Counted from the first letter of the stretch, positions 35,769-45,145 are shown. The stretch is 64,000 nucleotides of DNA from Puniceibacterium sediminis (GCF_900188035.1 NZ_FZNN01000001.1:124001-188000), one strand, 5' to 3'. Program-made: numbers and translations. Notes: generated from the letters alone by a model not told the origin.

Positions 35769-37571
35769 ATGACAACTAATGACATCGTCGCATCCGAAGA
35801 TCTGGAGCGGCTGAATGAAAACTTGACCAAAGTAGAGGCGCTGACCCAGAGGCTTCTTTCGGCGATGGGCAGCAAGCAGCGTGTGAACCCCGCCCTGTCT
35901 GGCCCCGGGCAGGAATTGTATGGCAAGGCGCTGAAGGCATACTGGCAGGAATGGGTTCATAATCCGTCAAGAATCCTTGAACATCAGATTAGTTTTTGGG
36001 GCAGATCCGTCACTCACTTTGTCGAGGCGCAGCAGGCACTGGCCAAGGGCAAACTTGAGGCACCTGCGGATCCCGGCCCCAAGGACCGGCGGTTTTCCAA
36101 TCCGATGTGGGACAGTCATCCCTATTTCAACTTTATCAAGCAGCAGTACCTGATCAACGCCGCAGCAGTGCAAGAGGCGGTCGAAAAGATCGATGACATG
36201 GAGCCGCTGGAAAAGCGGCGGCTGCGCTACTTTGCGCGCCAGATCGTGGATATGATGGCGCCGACCAACTTTTTCTCGACAAATCCCGACGCACTGCAAA
36301 AAGCGGTCGAGACCGATGGCGCGTCGTTGGTCAAGGGGCTTGAGAATTTGGTGGCGGATCTGGAAGCCAACAATGGCGAGTTGGTGGTCCGCCTTGCCGA
36401 CGAGAGTGCGTTTGAGATCGGCAAGAACATCGCCACCGCCAAGGGCGAGGTGGTCTATCGCAACCGGATGTTGGAGCTGATTCAGTACAGCCCCACCACC
36501 GAAAAGGTGCGCGAGATACCAATCGTGCTGTTCCCGCCGTGGATCAACAAGTTCTATATCCTTGATCTCAAGCCCGAGAACAGCCTGATCCGCTGGGTTG
36601 TTGATCAGGGCTATACCCTGTTTGTAGTCAGCTGGATCAACCCGGACGAAAGCTATGCTGACGTGGGGCTCGACACCTATATCGACGAAGGATTTCTGAC
36701 GGCCATCCGCGAAGCCAAGGCAATCACGAAGCAGGAAAAGGTCAACGCTGTTGGCTACTGTATCGCCGGCACGACGCTAAGCCTGACCTTGTCGCTGATG
36801 AAACAGGATGGGGACAAATCGGTCAAATCCGCGACTTTTTTTACTGCGCTGACTGATTTCAGCGATCAGGGAGAGTTCACACCCTTCCTGCAAAACGACT
36901 TTATCGACGGCATCGAGAACGAGATTGGTGATACCGGGCTGCTCAAGTCCTTCATCATGGCACGGACCTTTTCTTATCTGCGCTCGAACGATCTGATCTA
37001 TGGTCCTGCCATCAAAAGCTACATGATGGGTGAGACGCCCCCGGCCTTTGATCTGCTGTACTGGAATGGGGACGGGGCGAATCTGCCGGGCAAGATGGCG
37101 GTGCAGTATTTGCGCAAGCTGTGTCAGGACAACAAGTTCGCTGATGGCGGTTTCGAGTTGATGGGACACACACTAAACCTGAAGGACGTGTCGGTTCCGC
37201 TGATGTCGATAGCCTGCGAGACGGATCACATCGCTGCCTGGAAGGATTGCTATCGGGGCGTGCAGAAGATGGGCAGCCGATCCAAGACCTTTGTGGTTTC
37301 AGAGTCCGGGCATATCGCTGGCATCGTCAACCCGCCCAGCAAGAAGAAGTACGGCCATTATACAAACGATGATATGAACCTCTCACCTGATGAGTGGCTG
37401 AAGACGGCAGAGTTCACCAATGGTTCCTGGTGGCCGCGGTGGGAGGCTTGGCTGGCAAAGCGTTCGGGCAAGTGGATTGAGGCCCGTCAGCCCGGTGATT
37501 CGGCGCATCCCAGCCTCGAACCTGCTCCGGGAACCTATGTAAAGATCAAGGCAACCAAGCCAAATCAATAG
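35769..37571 (+). CDS. phaC: Class I poly(3-hydroxyalkanoate) synthase
   Basis: PhaC polymerises (R)-3-hydroxyacyl-CoA into PHA at the granule surface. At 600 residues it has class I length. The nucleophile Cys331 lies in the lipase-like box GYCIAGTT, with the supporting motifs VPIVLFPPWINKFYILDL-type (here REIPIVLFPPWINKFYILDL) and the catalytic His in SESGHIAGIVNPP. The first ~190 residues form the variable N-terminal domain. phaA/phaB are not adjacent. A phasin and PhaR follow in the same direction. Confidence 0.96.
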   Translation: MTTNDIVASEDLERLNENLTKVEALTQRLLSAMGSKQRVNPALSGPGQELYGKALKAYWQEWVHNPSRILEHQISFWGRSVTHFVEAQQALAKGKLEAPADPGPKDRRFSNPMWDSHPYFNFIKQQYLINAAAVQEAVEKIDDMEPLEKRRLRYFARQIVDMMAPTNFFSTNPDALQKAVETDGASLVKGLENLVADLEANNGELVVRLADESAFEIGKNIATAKGEVVYRNRMLELIQYSPTTEKVREIPIVLFPPWINKFYILDLKPENSLIRWVVDQGYTLFVVSWINPDESYADVGLDTYIDEGFLTAIREAKAITKQEKVNAVGYCIAGTTLSLTLSLMKQDGDKSVKSATFFTALTDFSDQGEFTPFLQNDFIDGIENEIGDTGLLKSFIMARTFSYLRSNDLIYGPAIKSYMMGETPPAFDLLYWNGDGANLPGKMAVQYLRKLCQDNKFADGGFELMGHTLNLKDVSVPLMSIACETDHIAAWKDCYRGVQKMGSRSKTFVVSESGHIAGIVNPPSKKKYGHYTNDDMNLSPDEWLKTAEFTNGSWWPRWEAWLAKRSGKWIEARQPGDSAHPSLEPAPGTYVKIKATKPNQ

Positions 37572-37610
37572 GTTGCAGAATTTTGCTGCAGCGCGGCATT
37601 TTTCCTTGAA

Positions 37611-37627
37611 ATGCTGCACTGCAGCAT
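37611..37627 (+). promoter_or_regulatory. Probable PhaR operator upstream of phaP
   Basis: ATGCTGCA-C-TGCAGCAT is a perfect 8-1-8 palindrome 64 bp before the phasin ATG, and GCTGCAGC lies 26 bp earlier. TGC-rich repeats of this kind are the known binding sites of PhaR in Paracoccus and Rhodobacter. Confidence 0.7.
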
Positions 37628-37690
37628 GCATATTAGGGGCAGCTTAAGGAAAGGCGGGGTGGGCCCGCCATAAGCAAAAGGATCAATACA

Positions 37691-38143
37691 ATGGTTGCTA
37701 AAGCACAAGATTTCACCGCTGCCATCAAAGACATGATGGGCGCATTCCCCGTGGATACGAAGGCTATGGACGATGCATTCAAGACAACAGCAACTCTGAG
37801 CGAGAAGCTTTCGGGTGTGGCTCTGGAAGCGGCCAACAAGTCGTCCGAGATTTCGTCCAAGTGGGCAAAAGAAACTCTGACCAAGCTGTCGGAAATGTCC
37901 AAAGCCAAGTCCGAGCCGGCTGACTACGCCAAGGCGATGACCGACTTTGCATCTGCCCAGGCCGAAACCGCTGCCGAGAACATGTCGGCTTTCGCTGAAA
38001 TTGCGAAGAAGATCCAGATGGACACCGTCGAGCTGATGATGGCGGCTGGCAAGGACATCACCGAGGATGCTTCCGCGGCCATCAAGAAAGCTACTAACGA
38101 CGCGACTGCCGCTGCGAAGAAGGCCACAGCTCCGGCAAAGTAA
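37691..38143 (+). CDS. phaP: Phasin (PHA granule-associated protein)
   Basis: This is a 150-residue, Ala/Lys-rich, all-helical protein without a signal peptide. It has the phasin_2-like pattern (FTAAIKDMMGAFPVDTKAMDD… FASAQAETAAENMSAFAEIAKKIQ) and an Ala/Lys-rich tail ending ATAAAKKATAPAK. Phasins coat PHA granules and control their size and number. Position between phaC and phaR, its own operator-like palindrome and a strong UUCG terminator suggest high, PhaR-regulated expression. Confidence 0.9.
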   Translation: MVAKAQDFTAAIKDMMGAFPVDTKAMDDAFKTTATLSEKLSGVALEAANKSSEISSKWAKETLTKLSEMSKAKSEPADYAKAMTDFASAQAETAAENMSAFAEIAKKIQMDTVELMMAAGKDITEDASAAIKKATNDATAAAKKATAPAK

Positions 38144-38226
38144 GTTTTGGACAGTTTAGCTAGTATTCAAAGCACGCACAGCTTTGAGAATTGCACCATT
38201 CTCCTCCCAAGTGGTGCAGTTCGGTG

Positions 38227-38254
38227 GGCGGGATCTTCGGATCCCGCCTTTTTT
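38227..38254 (+). terminator. Intrinsic terminator of phaP
   Basis: GGCGGGATC and GATCCCGCC form a perfect 9-bp stem with a TTCG tetraloop and six T residues. Confidence 0.92.
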
Positions 38255-38257
38255 ACG

Positions 38258-38340
38258 TGCAGCATAGTGTCTGTGCATATGCGCAAAGCTTGGCCTTTTC
38301 TTTTGTGCAACAGCCGCCTAGACTTTGCTGCACCGCTGCA
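38258..38340 (+). promoter_or_regulatory. TGC-rich region upstream of phaR, probable autoregulatory PhaR sites
   Basis: TGCAGCA lies at 38258-38264. Two direct GCTGCA copies lie at 38327-38332 and 38335-38340, just before the phaR ribosome site. They match the half-sites of the palindrome before phaP. Confidence 0.55.
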
Positions 38341-38357
38341 TCTTTGGGAGGGACTTC

Positions 38358-38906
38358 GTGGCTGATCCAGACAAACCGCTGCTGATCAAACGCTATGCCA
38401 GTCGCAGGCTGTATAACACTGAGACCAGCGATTACGTAACGCTTGAAGATATTGCCGGATTTATCCGCATCGGCCGTGAGGTGAAGATCGTCGATCTGAA
38501 ATCTGGCGATGATCTGACCCGTCAGTACTTGCTGCAAATCGTGGCCGAGCACGAGAGTAAGGGTGAAAGCGTGTTGCCGATCAATGTCCTCACCGACCTT
38601 GTGCGCAGCTATACGACACAGGCGACCAGCGTCGTCCCGCAGTTCCTGGCACAAAGCTTTGAGATGTTTCGCGACAGCCAGTCGAAGTGGGTCGAGAACA
38701 TGGGTTCGATCAATCCGATGACAAAGGTGCCCGGATTCGAGGCGGTGCAGGCTCAGCAGGAAGCCTTTATCAAGGCCATGACCGGCACTGTGGGCAAGCA
38801 GTGGTCTGGACCCGAAGCCGAGGAAGAGGGCACCCCCGAGGATCTGGACGCAATAAAGAAAGAGCTTGCTGCGCTGCAGAAGAAGCTCAACAAGCTGGGC
38901 GGCTGA
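38358..38906 (+). CDS. phaR: Polyhydroxyalkanoate synthesis repressor PhaR
   Basis: PhaR represses phasin and its own gene and is released when it binds nascent PHA. It is a 182-residue protein. The conserved N-terminal DNA-binding block is LLIKRYASRRLYNTETSDYVTLEDI, followed by the PHB-accumulation regulatory domain (GDDLTRQYLLQIVAEHES…VLTDLVRSYTT). The C-terminus is a short charged coiled coil. The start is the GTG at 38358, with GGGAGGG upstream. Confidence 0.93.
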   Translation: MADPDKPLLIKRYASRRLYNTETSDYVTLEDIAGFIRIGREVKIVDLKSGDDLTRQYLLQIVAEHESKGESVLPINVLTDLVRSYTTQATSVVPQFLAQSFEMFRDSQSKWVENMGSINPMTKVPGFEAVQAQQEAFIKAMTGTVGKQWSGPEAEEEGTPEDLDAIKKELAALQKKLNKLGG

Positions 38907-38939
38907 AACATCCTTTCGAAAGTGCCGCGTCTGGTGACG

Positions 38940-38985
38940 GCACGAGGGGCCAGCCCCTCGTGCTCTCCGGAGGAATTATGGACAG
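38940..38985 (+). repeat. Hairpin and degenerate copy B of the dispersed repeat
   Basis: GCACGAGGGG and CCCCTCGTGC form a perfect 10-bp stem with a CCAG loop. They are followed by CCGGAGGAATTATGGACAGA, a decayed form of the GTATTTT-GAAAGAGAAG motif. The hairpin may also terminate phaR transcription. Confidence 0.55.
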
Positions 38986-39010
38986 ATGACGACGCAAAGG
39001 TTTCGGCGGA

Positions 39011-40207
39011 TCAGGTGGCATAAGCCTTCTGCCGGTCCATTACCTGATGCGCCGCACTGAGCAGGGCATCCGCCACCGCCGAACATTCGTCGAGCGTGAG
39101 TCGCGCAGGCAGCCGGGTGTCGCAGGCCCGCATGAGCATGGCGCGGGTTCGGGGCAGGTCAGGCAGATCGGGCAGAAACTTCCAGTTCCAGAACGCCCGA
39201 GCATTGTCGACGCTCAGCCCGAAATTCTGCACCTTGACGCCCGCAGCGCCTGCCACGTTGGAAAAGTCCAATACCTGCGAATCCGACATGCCGCATAGAT
39301 TGAACTGCAGCGAATCCGGCGCGCGCTGTTCCTGCGGCAGCTTGTCGGGGACTTCGATCCAAGGGCAGGCGTTCAGCGCCGCGGCAACATGGTCATGGTT
39401 GCGCCGCCCGTCTGTCACACGGCGTGCGATATGCGGCAGCTGCGGGCGGATGACCGCGGCTGCGAGGTTGGACAGGCGCAGATTATAAAGCGGCAGTTTG
39501 TTTTGCCATTTCGTGCAGGCAGCCCCGAGTACCGGATGTTTGGCCCAGTTGTGTTCGTAGGCCCCGGACATGATGATCGCGCGGGCCACAAGTTCCGCAT
39601 CGTCGGTCACAAGAATCCCGCCTTCGCCGGCATTGATCAGCTTGTAGCTTTGAAAACTGAAGCAACCAATCCGGCCCAGAGTACCGATATTACGCCCGCC
39701 CCAAGTTGTCCCCAGACTATGGGCGGCATCCTCGATCACCGGGATCTGGCGGGCATCGCATAGCGCCAGAATCGCATCCATATCCGAGGTGTGACCGCGC
39801 ATATGGCTGATTATGACCGCCTGCACCCCGTCCAGCCGGGCGGCGAAATCATCAAGGTCGATACGGTAGTCACCGCCAACTTCGCACAACACCGGGATGC
39901 AATCGGCATGCACCACAGCCGAAGGCACTGCGGCGAAGGTAAAGCCGGGGATGAGCACTTTGGCGTCGCGCGGCAGATCCAGCGCCTTGAGCGCAATAAA
40001 CAGTGCAGCCGAGCAACTGCTGACCGCCAGCGCGTATTTCGATCCCAACTGCGCGGCGAATTCGGCTTCCAACAGGCTGACTGGCGCGTCTGCGGGCGCG
40101 TGGTACCGGAACAGGTCGCCTGATCTGAGCAGCCTGTCGATTTCTGCGCGGGCTTCCTCGGGGATCGGTTCCGCATCGTGCATGTCCGGGATCGGCGTCA
40201 TTTTCAA
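39011..40207 (-). CDS. DegT/DnrJ/EryC1/StrS family aminotransferase
   Basis: This 398-residue fold-type I PLP enzyme has LAVSSCSAALFIALKAL, VLIPGFTFAAVPSAV, VIEDAAHSLGTTWGG (cofactor Asp) and CFSFQSYKLINAGEGG with the Schiff-base lysine. DegT enzymes usually make amino sugars, but no sugar-nucleotide gene is near. It is the last gene in the same direction as the ABC transporter/glutamyl-ligase cluster, 78 bp after the FAD oxidase gene, so a role in amine or amino-acid catabolism is possible. Its membership of that operon is inferred from direction and spacing. Confidence 0.8.
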   Translation of the reverse strand: MKMTPIPDMHDAEPIPEEARAEIDRLLRSGDLFRYHAPADAPVSLLEAEFAAQLGSKYALAVSSCSAALFIALKALDLPRDAKVLIPGFTFAAVPSAVVHADCIPVLCEVGGDYRIDLDDFAARLDGVQAVIISHMRGHTSDMDAILALCDARQIPVIEDAAHSLGTTWGGRNIGTLGRIGCFSFQSYKLINAGEGGILVTDDAELVARAIIMSGAYEHNWAKHPVLGAACTKWQNKLPLYNLRLSNLAAAVIRPQLPHIARRVTDGRRNHDHVAAALNACPWIEVPDKLPQEQRAPDSLQFNLCGMSDSQVLDFSNVAGAAGVKVQNFGLSVDNARAFWNWKFLPDLPDLPRTRAMLMRACDTRLPARLTLDECSAVADALLSAAHQVMDRQKAYAT

Positions 40208-40285
40208 ATTCCTGAAGGTCAGTGTCAGGTTTTGTAAATCAGGCGTGGAACTTCCCCAAGTGAAAATCCTGTGACGGAATCGCGG

Positions 40286-41590
40286 TCACACACCCAGCCG
40301 ATCGCGCAGGGCGTACCAAGTCATCGCGAGGACAAGAAGCGGATTGCGCATCGCCGGACCACCGGGGAAGGCGGGCAGGGGCACGGAGGCCAGGGTGTCG
40401 AACCCTTCGGCCTGGCCCTGGATCGCCCGCGCCATGAGCTGACCTGCGTGCACTGCGGTGCCGACTCCATGCCCGGAATAGCCTGTGGCCGAGAGCATGT
40501 TCGGCGCCGGGCGGGTGAGGTAGGGCATACGCTTCATGGTGATCGCCAGCGTGCCTCCCCAAGCGTAGTCGAGCTTGACGTCGCTGAGGTGTGGAAAGAC
40601 CTTGAGCATCGGTTTTGACACCACTGATCGGATGTCGGAAGGAAAACGGTAGCCATAACTTTCGCCACCGCCGAACAGCAGGCGTTTGTCATGGCTCAGG
40701 CGGAAATAATTCACAACGAAACGGGAATCGGCAACGGCTACGTCCCGGGTCAGCACCTCTTGGGCACGCGCTCCCAGAGGTTCGGTTGCGACAATGAAAT
40801 TGTTGATCGGCATGACCCGCGCCGCGACCCTGCGTTCCAGCCCCCCAAGGTAGCCATTCGCCGCAAGGATCACGTGCCGCGCGCTCACCCGGCCTGCATC
40901 GGTTTGAACCGTGGCCGGATCGCCCTTGACGATGTGATGCACATGGCTCGTCTCATGGATCCGCACACCCGCCGCTGTGGCGGCACGGGCCAGGCCTTGT
41001 GCAAAGCGCAGGGGATGCAGATGTCCGGCGCCCATATCCAAAATTCCGCCTTTGTAATCGGGCGAAGGGCAAAGCGCGAAACAGGCGTCCCGGTCCAGCG
41101 TCTCGATCTGGTCATAGCCATAGCGCTGCGACAGGTGTTCGGCATATCCATGCAGATCGCCAACGTCGGTTTCCGCTGATGCCGTCCAGGCCACGCCGGG
41201 TTTCAGATGGCAGTCGATCGCGTGTTCGGCAATCAGCGACTTGACCAGCGCCTTGGCGTCCTCACCCAGTTCCCAGAGCTTGCGGGCATGGTCCGCGCCC
41301 AGCATCGACTCGAGTACCTTTTGATCCTGCCGCTGGCCCGATCCAAGCTGCCCGCCATTGCGCCCCGACGCGCCAAAGCCGACGCGATGTGCCTCAAGCA
41401 GAACCACGTCCAGACCGGCCTGCGCTAGATGTAGCGCCGCCGACAGGCCGGTGTAGCCGCCGCCAACAATGCAGACATCCGCCCGCGTCTCGCCCTTGAG
41501 CGGGGCAAATGGTTCTAAGGTGTCCGCCGTCGCGGCGTACCAACTCTGCGGATACTGGCCGCGTTTGTCATTGGAAAACAGCAGATCCAT
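40286..41590 (-). CDS. FAD-dependent amine oxidoreductase (PuuB-like)
   Basis: This is a 434-residue DAO-family flavoenzyme. The FAD fingerprint ADVCIVGGGYTGLSAALHLA (GxGxxG) is near residue 40, then FGASGRNGGQLGSGQ, GAGHLHPLRFAQGLA and, near the end, SATGYSGHGVGTAVHAGQ. The family includes gamma-glutamylputrescine oxidase (PuuB) and glycine/sarcosine oxidases. Two gamma-glutamyl-ligase-like genes upstream favour a PuuB-like role, oxidising a gamma-glutamylated amine to its aldehyde. Confidence 0.85.
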   Translation of the reverse strand: MDLLFSNDKRGQYPQSWYAATADTLEPFAPLKGETRADVCIVGGGYTGLSAALHLAQAGLDVVLLEAHRVGFGASGRNGGQLGSGQRQDQKVLESMLGADHARKLWELGEDAKALVKSLIAEHAIDCHLKPGVAWTASAETDVGDLHGYAEHLSQRYGYDQIETLDRDACFALCPSPDYKGGILDMGAGHLHPLRFAQGLARAATAAGVRIHETSHVHHIVKGDPATVQTDAGRVSARHVILAANGYLGGLERRVAARVMPINNFIVATEPLGARAQEVLTRDVAVADSRFVVNYFRLSHDKRLLFGGGESYGYRFPSDIRSVVSKPMLKVFPHLSDVKLDYAWGGTLAITMKRMPYLTRPAPNMLSATGYSGHGVGTAVHAGQLMARAIQGQAEGFDTLASVPLPAFPGGPAMRNPLLVLAMTWYALRDRLGV

Positions 41591-41602
41591 CCGCTCGGCT
41601 CC

Positions 41603-41657
41603 CCTGTTTCTTCTCTTCGAAAAATAAGCCGGCGGACCGGGGGCATCGCCCCGGTCC
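41603..41657 (-). repeat. Dispersed hairpin-plus-motif repeat, copy C
   Basis: On the minus strand GGACCGGGG and CCCCGGTCC form a 9-bp stem, followed by GCTTATTTTTCGAAGAGAAG and AAACAGG. The hairpin then motif order matches copy A. It sits between two genes of the amine cluster and may modulate readthrough. Confidence 0.6.
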
Positions 41658-41672
41658 GACAATGATACTGGC

Positions 41673-43034
41673 TCAGACGTTCAGCAAAAGATGCTCGCGT
41701 TCCCATGGGGAAATCACCTGAAGGAACTCTTCATACTCCGTCCGCTTCACGATGGAATAGACCCGCGCGAATTCCGGCCCCAGCACCTCGTGAAGGTCCT
41801 TGGAGGCGTCGAACAGATCCAGCGCCTGACCAAGCACGCGGGGGATGTCGCCCTCGCCTTCATAGGCATCGCCTTTGAACTGCTTGGTGGGGCGCAGTTC
41901 CTGCATCATGCCCAGATAGCCACAGGCGAGCGAGGCCGCGATGCCAAGGTAGGGATTGCAGTCCATGCCCGCGATACGGTTTTCGACCCGGCGCGATTCC
42001 GGCCCCGACAGCGGGATACGGATGCCAGTGGTGCGGTTGTCGCGGCCCCATTCCAGATTGATCGGTGCTGCGTGATCTTTTACATAGCGGCGATAGCTGT
42101 TCACATAGGGCGCCATCACAGCCAGCGCTGCCGGCATGTGCGTCTGCAGTCCGCCGATGAAATTGAAAAACGCATCCGTTTCACCACCCGCTGGGCCGGT
42201 GAAGATGCTTTTGCCAGTCTCCATGTCCAGCACCGAGTGGTGGATGTGCATGGCTGAACCGGGTTCATCGGCGATGGGTTTTGCCATGAAGGTGGCGAAA
42301 CAGTTGTGGCGCAGCGCTGCCTCGCGGATCAGGCGTTTGAAAAAGAACACCTCGTCCGCCAGCTTGACCGGATCGCCATGGGCCAGGTTGATCTCCAATT
42401 GGCCGGCGCCACCTTCCTGGGTGATGCCATCAATCTCGAATCCCTGCGCCTCGGCAAAATCGTAGATATCGTCGATCACCGGGCCGAATTCGTCCACTGC
42501 CGTCATCGAATAGGCCTGACGTGCGGCTGCGGGGCGGCCAGAACGGCCCATCATCGGTTCAATGCTTTTGGCCGGGTCGATGTTTCGCGCGACCAGATAG
42601 AATTCCATCTCGGGCGCAACGACCGGCTGCCAGCCCTGCGCCTTGTAAAGATCACAAACCCGTTTCAGCACGTTGCGCGGTGCGCAGCCAACTGCTCGGC
42701 CCTTGCGGTCATAGGCGTCGTGGATGATCTGGAGCGTCCAGTCGCCAGTCCAGGGGGCGGCAGTGGCCGTGGACATGTCCGGCTTCAGGATCATGTCACG
42801 TTCGATGAACCCTTCGTTCTCGTCCGCCGCCTCACCCCAGTCGCCGGTGATGGTCTGGAAAAAGATCGAATCCGGCAGGTGGAAATACTTTTGCCGTGCG
42901 TATTTTGATGCCGGAACCGCCTTGCCTCGGGCAATGCCGGGCAGGTCCGAGATGATGCATTCGACCTCGTCCAGGCGTCGGTTTTCAAGGAACGCCTTTG
43001 CAGCCTCGGGGAGGGCGTCTGTCCAGTCGGTCAT
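41673..43034 (-). CDS. Glutamine synthetase family gamma-glutamyl ligase (1)
   Basis: This 453-residue protein has the GS fold but not a housekeeping GlnA profile. The motifs are APEMEFYLVARN, GAGQLEINLAHGDP, PIADEPGSAMHIHHSV (metal and substrate site) and ESRRVENRIAGMDCNPYLGIAASL. RVxxRIAG instead of RIExRFPD places it with GlnA3/PuuA-like enzymes that glutamylate amines. It overlaps the amidotransferase gene by 4 bp. The product is probably a gamma-glutamyl amine for the downstream oxidase; the exact amine is unknown. Confidence 0.85.
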   Translation of the reverse strand: MTDWTDALPEAAKAFLENRRLDEVECIISDLPGIARGKAVPASKYARQKYFHLPDSIFFQTITGDWGEAADENEGFIERDMILKPDMSTATAAPWTGDWTLQIIHDAYDRKGRAVGCAPRNVLKRVCDLYKAQGWQPVVAPEMEFYLVARNIDPAKSIEPMMGRSGRPAAARQAYSMTAVDEFGPVIDDIYDFAEAQGFEIDGITQEGGAGQLEINLAHGDPVKLADEVFFFKRLIREAALRHNCFATFMAKPIADEPGSAMHIHHSVLDMETGKSIFTGPAGGETDAFFNFIGGLQTHMPAALAVMAPYVNSYRRYVKDHAAPINLEWGRDNRTTGIRIPLSGPESRRVENRIAGMDCNPYLGIAASLACGYLGMMQELRPTKQFKGDAYEGEGDIPRVLGQALDLFDASKDLHEVLGPEFARVYSIVKRTEYEEFLQVISPWEREHLLLNV

Positions 43035-43714
43035 GCTATCCTCTTTTCGGTAAAGAACAGGGCGAACATCTCGGCAAGCCGCACGCTGTCGGTATCGTTG
43101 TCGAGCTGGGCCAGAGCGTCCTGGCGCAGGTCTTCGGGCACCACGCCGGGGGCGCGGGTTTCGAGCAGACCCTTGATATAGGTACGGTTGATCTCGGGGT
43201 GGGGCTGGATGGTGAAGGCCCGGTCGCCATACAGAACGGCGGCATGCGTGCAGAAATCGGTGCTCGAGATGTTCTGCGCGCCCTCGGGCAGGGCAGTTAC
43301 CTGATCCTGATGCCAGGCGTTCAGGTTCAGGGTCTCGCCGTTGATTTCATAGGCGGTGCGGCCAACGGACCAGCCGCCGCCGTATTTCTCGACTTTGCCA
43401 CCAAGAGCCTGTGCGATGATCTGGTGGCCGAAACAGACCCCGATCAGCGGCAGGCCCGAGGCGTAGATGTCGCGCACCAGCTGTTCCAGAGGCGCGATCC
43501 AGGGGTGATCTTCGTAAGCGCCAAAGCGCGATCCGGTGATGAGCCAGCCGTCGGCGTCTTCGGGGCCGTCGGGAAATTCGCCGTCCACTACAGCGTAGTT
43601 CTGGAATGTGAGACCGCGCCCGGACAGGAACTGGGCGAAGATTTCTGGATAGTCGCCATTCTCGGCGACAAGGTCATCTGCGACGTGGCCGGTTTGCAGA
43701 ATGCCGATTTTCAT
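43031..43714 (-). CDS. Class I glutamine amidotransferase-like hydrolase
   Basis: This is a 227-residue GATase1-fold enzyme. The nucleophile Cys is in LIGVCFGHQIIAQALGG and the catalytic His and Glu are in FTIQPHPEINR, so the triad looks complete. Placed between two gamma-glutamyl ligase genes, it probably hydrolyses a gamma-glutamyl amide, the job PuuD does on gamma-glutamyl-GABA. It belongs to the GMP-synthase-like GATase group and not to the PuuD (peptidase C26) group by sequence style, so the role is inferred from context. Confidence 0.82.
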   Translation of the reverse strand: MKIGILQTGHVADDLVAENGDYPEIFAQFLSGRGLTFQNYAVVDGEFPDGPEDADGWLITGSRFGAYEDHPWIAPLEQLVRDIYASGLPLIGVCFGHQIIAQALGGKVEKYGGGWSVGRTAYEINGETLNLNAWHQDQVTALPEGAQNISSTDFCTHAAVLYGDRAFTIQPHPEINRTYIKGLLETRAPGVVPEDLRQDALAQLDNDTDSVRLAEMFALFFTEKRIA

Positions 43715-43798
43715 AAGGCACCATTTTTTAGGAATGTCATAACAAAGCTAGGGATGCGGCGGACAGGCGACAAGGGGGGGCGCCCGTCCGTGCAAGGG

Positions 43799-45145
43799 TC
43801 AGACAGTGTCGAGATAGATTTCGACCTGTTCGTTGGGGCTAAGCTCCGCCATGTAGAAAAGCTCCTGTCGCTTGGTCGACACGAGGTTGCGGATGAGCTC
43901 GGCCGAGAAGATGCGCGGCACAATCGTGCTGTTCTCGAATGCGTCGATCGCCTCACCCCAGGTCGTCGGGATGCGGGGCAGCTCGAGCGCATAGGCGTTG
44001 CCGGTGATCGGTTCGGGTGGCTCGACCCCGTCTTCGATTCCGTTCAGCGCAGCACCCAGAATGGCGGCGAGCATGAGGTAGGGGTTCACGTCGCCCCCGG
44101 CCACACGGTGTTCGATCCGACGCGCAGCAGAACTGCCCGACGGAATGCGGATTGCCGCAGTACGATTTTCATAGGCCCAGCAAATGCCTGAAGGCGCATG
44201 CGCCCCCGGCACCATCCGGTCAAATGAGTTCTGGTGCGGCGCGAAAATCAGGGCACAGTCGTGCATCGCGTTCATACATCCCGCGACGGCGTGGCGCATC
44301 AGCGCCGTACCTCTTGGGCCGCCATCGTCAAAGATGTTCGCGCCGTTTTTGTCCACGACGGAAAAATGCGTGTGCAGGCCGGAACCGGCGTAGTCCTCGT
44401 ACGGTTTCGCCATGAACGATGCGGCAAAGCCGTGGCGACGGGCAAGTCCCTTGACCAGCAGCTTGAACAGCCAGGCATCATCGGCGGCGCGCAGGGCATC
44501 GTCGCCATGCATCAGGTTGATTTCGAACTGGCCAAGCCCGGCCTCGGAAATCGCGGTGTCGGCGGGAATGTCCATGGCCTCGCAGGCGTCGTAGAGATCG
44601 GTAAAGAAGGAGTCAAAACTGTCGAGCGCACGGATCGACATCGTCTCGGCAGCCTTGCGACGCTTGATCGAACGCGGTGAGATCGGCACCTGAAGGTTTC
44701 GCCCGGAATCGTCGATCAGGAAGAATTCCAACTCGACCGCGACGACGGGGGTCAGACCCTTTTCCTTGAACCGATCCAGCACGGTCTTCAGAGTCTGGCG
44801 CGGGTCACCTTCGTAGGGGCGGCCATCTTCGCGGAACATCCAGATCGGCAGCAGGGCGGTCGGTGCCTCAAGCCAGGGCATCGGGACAAAGCCACGTTCG
44901 GTCGGTTTCAGGACACCGTCGGCATCGCCGGTTTCGAAAACCAGCGGGCTGTTGTCGATATCTTCGCCCCAGATGTCGAGGTTGAGGACGGACATCGGAA
45001 AGCGGGTGCCATCCTCGACCACCTTGTCGGCAAAGCGCGACGGCACGCGCTTGCCACGGGGCTGACCGTTAAGATCGGCAGCCGCGACGCGGATCGTGCG
45101 GACCTCTGGGTGTTTGCGCAGGTAGTTCTTCATGGCGGAGGACAT
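43799..45145 (-). CDS. Glutamine synthetase family gamma-glutamyl ligase (2)
   Basis: This 448-residue protein is clearly PuuA-like. It has AAADLNGQPRGKRVPSRF, VAVELEFFLIDD, AGLGQFEINLMHGDD, YAGSGLHTHFSVVDKNG and RRIEHRVAGGDVNPYLMLAAIL. RIEHRVAG is the PuuA-type ending of the active site, where real GlnA has RIExRFPD. It is the first gene after the transporter genes (125 bp gap) and precedes the amidotransferase by 84 bp. Having two such ligases in one cluster suggests a diamine glutamylated twice or two substrates. Confidence 0.87.
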   Translation of the reverse strand: MSSAMKNYLRKHPEVRTIRVAAADLNGQPRGKRVPSRFADKVVEDGTRFPMSVLNLDIWGEDIDNSPLVFETGDADGVLKPTERGFVPMPWLEAPTALLPIWMFREDGRPYEGDPRQTLKTVLDRFKEKGLTPVVAVELEFFLIDDSGRNLQVPISPRSIKRRKAAETMSIRALDSFDSFFTDLYDACEAMDIPADTAISEAGLGQFEINLMHGDDALRAADDAWLFKLLVKGLARRHGFAASFMAKPYEDYAGSGLHTHFSVVDKNGANIFDDGGPRGTALMRHAVAGCMNAMHDCALIFAPHQNSFDRMVPGAHAPSGICWAYENRTAAIRIPSGSSAARRIEHRVAGGDVNPYLMLAAILGAALNGIEDGVEPPEPITGNAYALELPRIPTTWGEAIDAFENSTIVPRIFSAELIRNLVSTKRQELFYMAELSPNEQVEIYLDTV

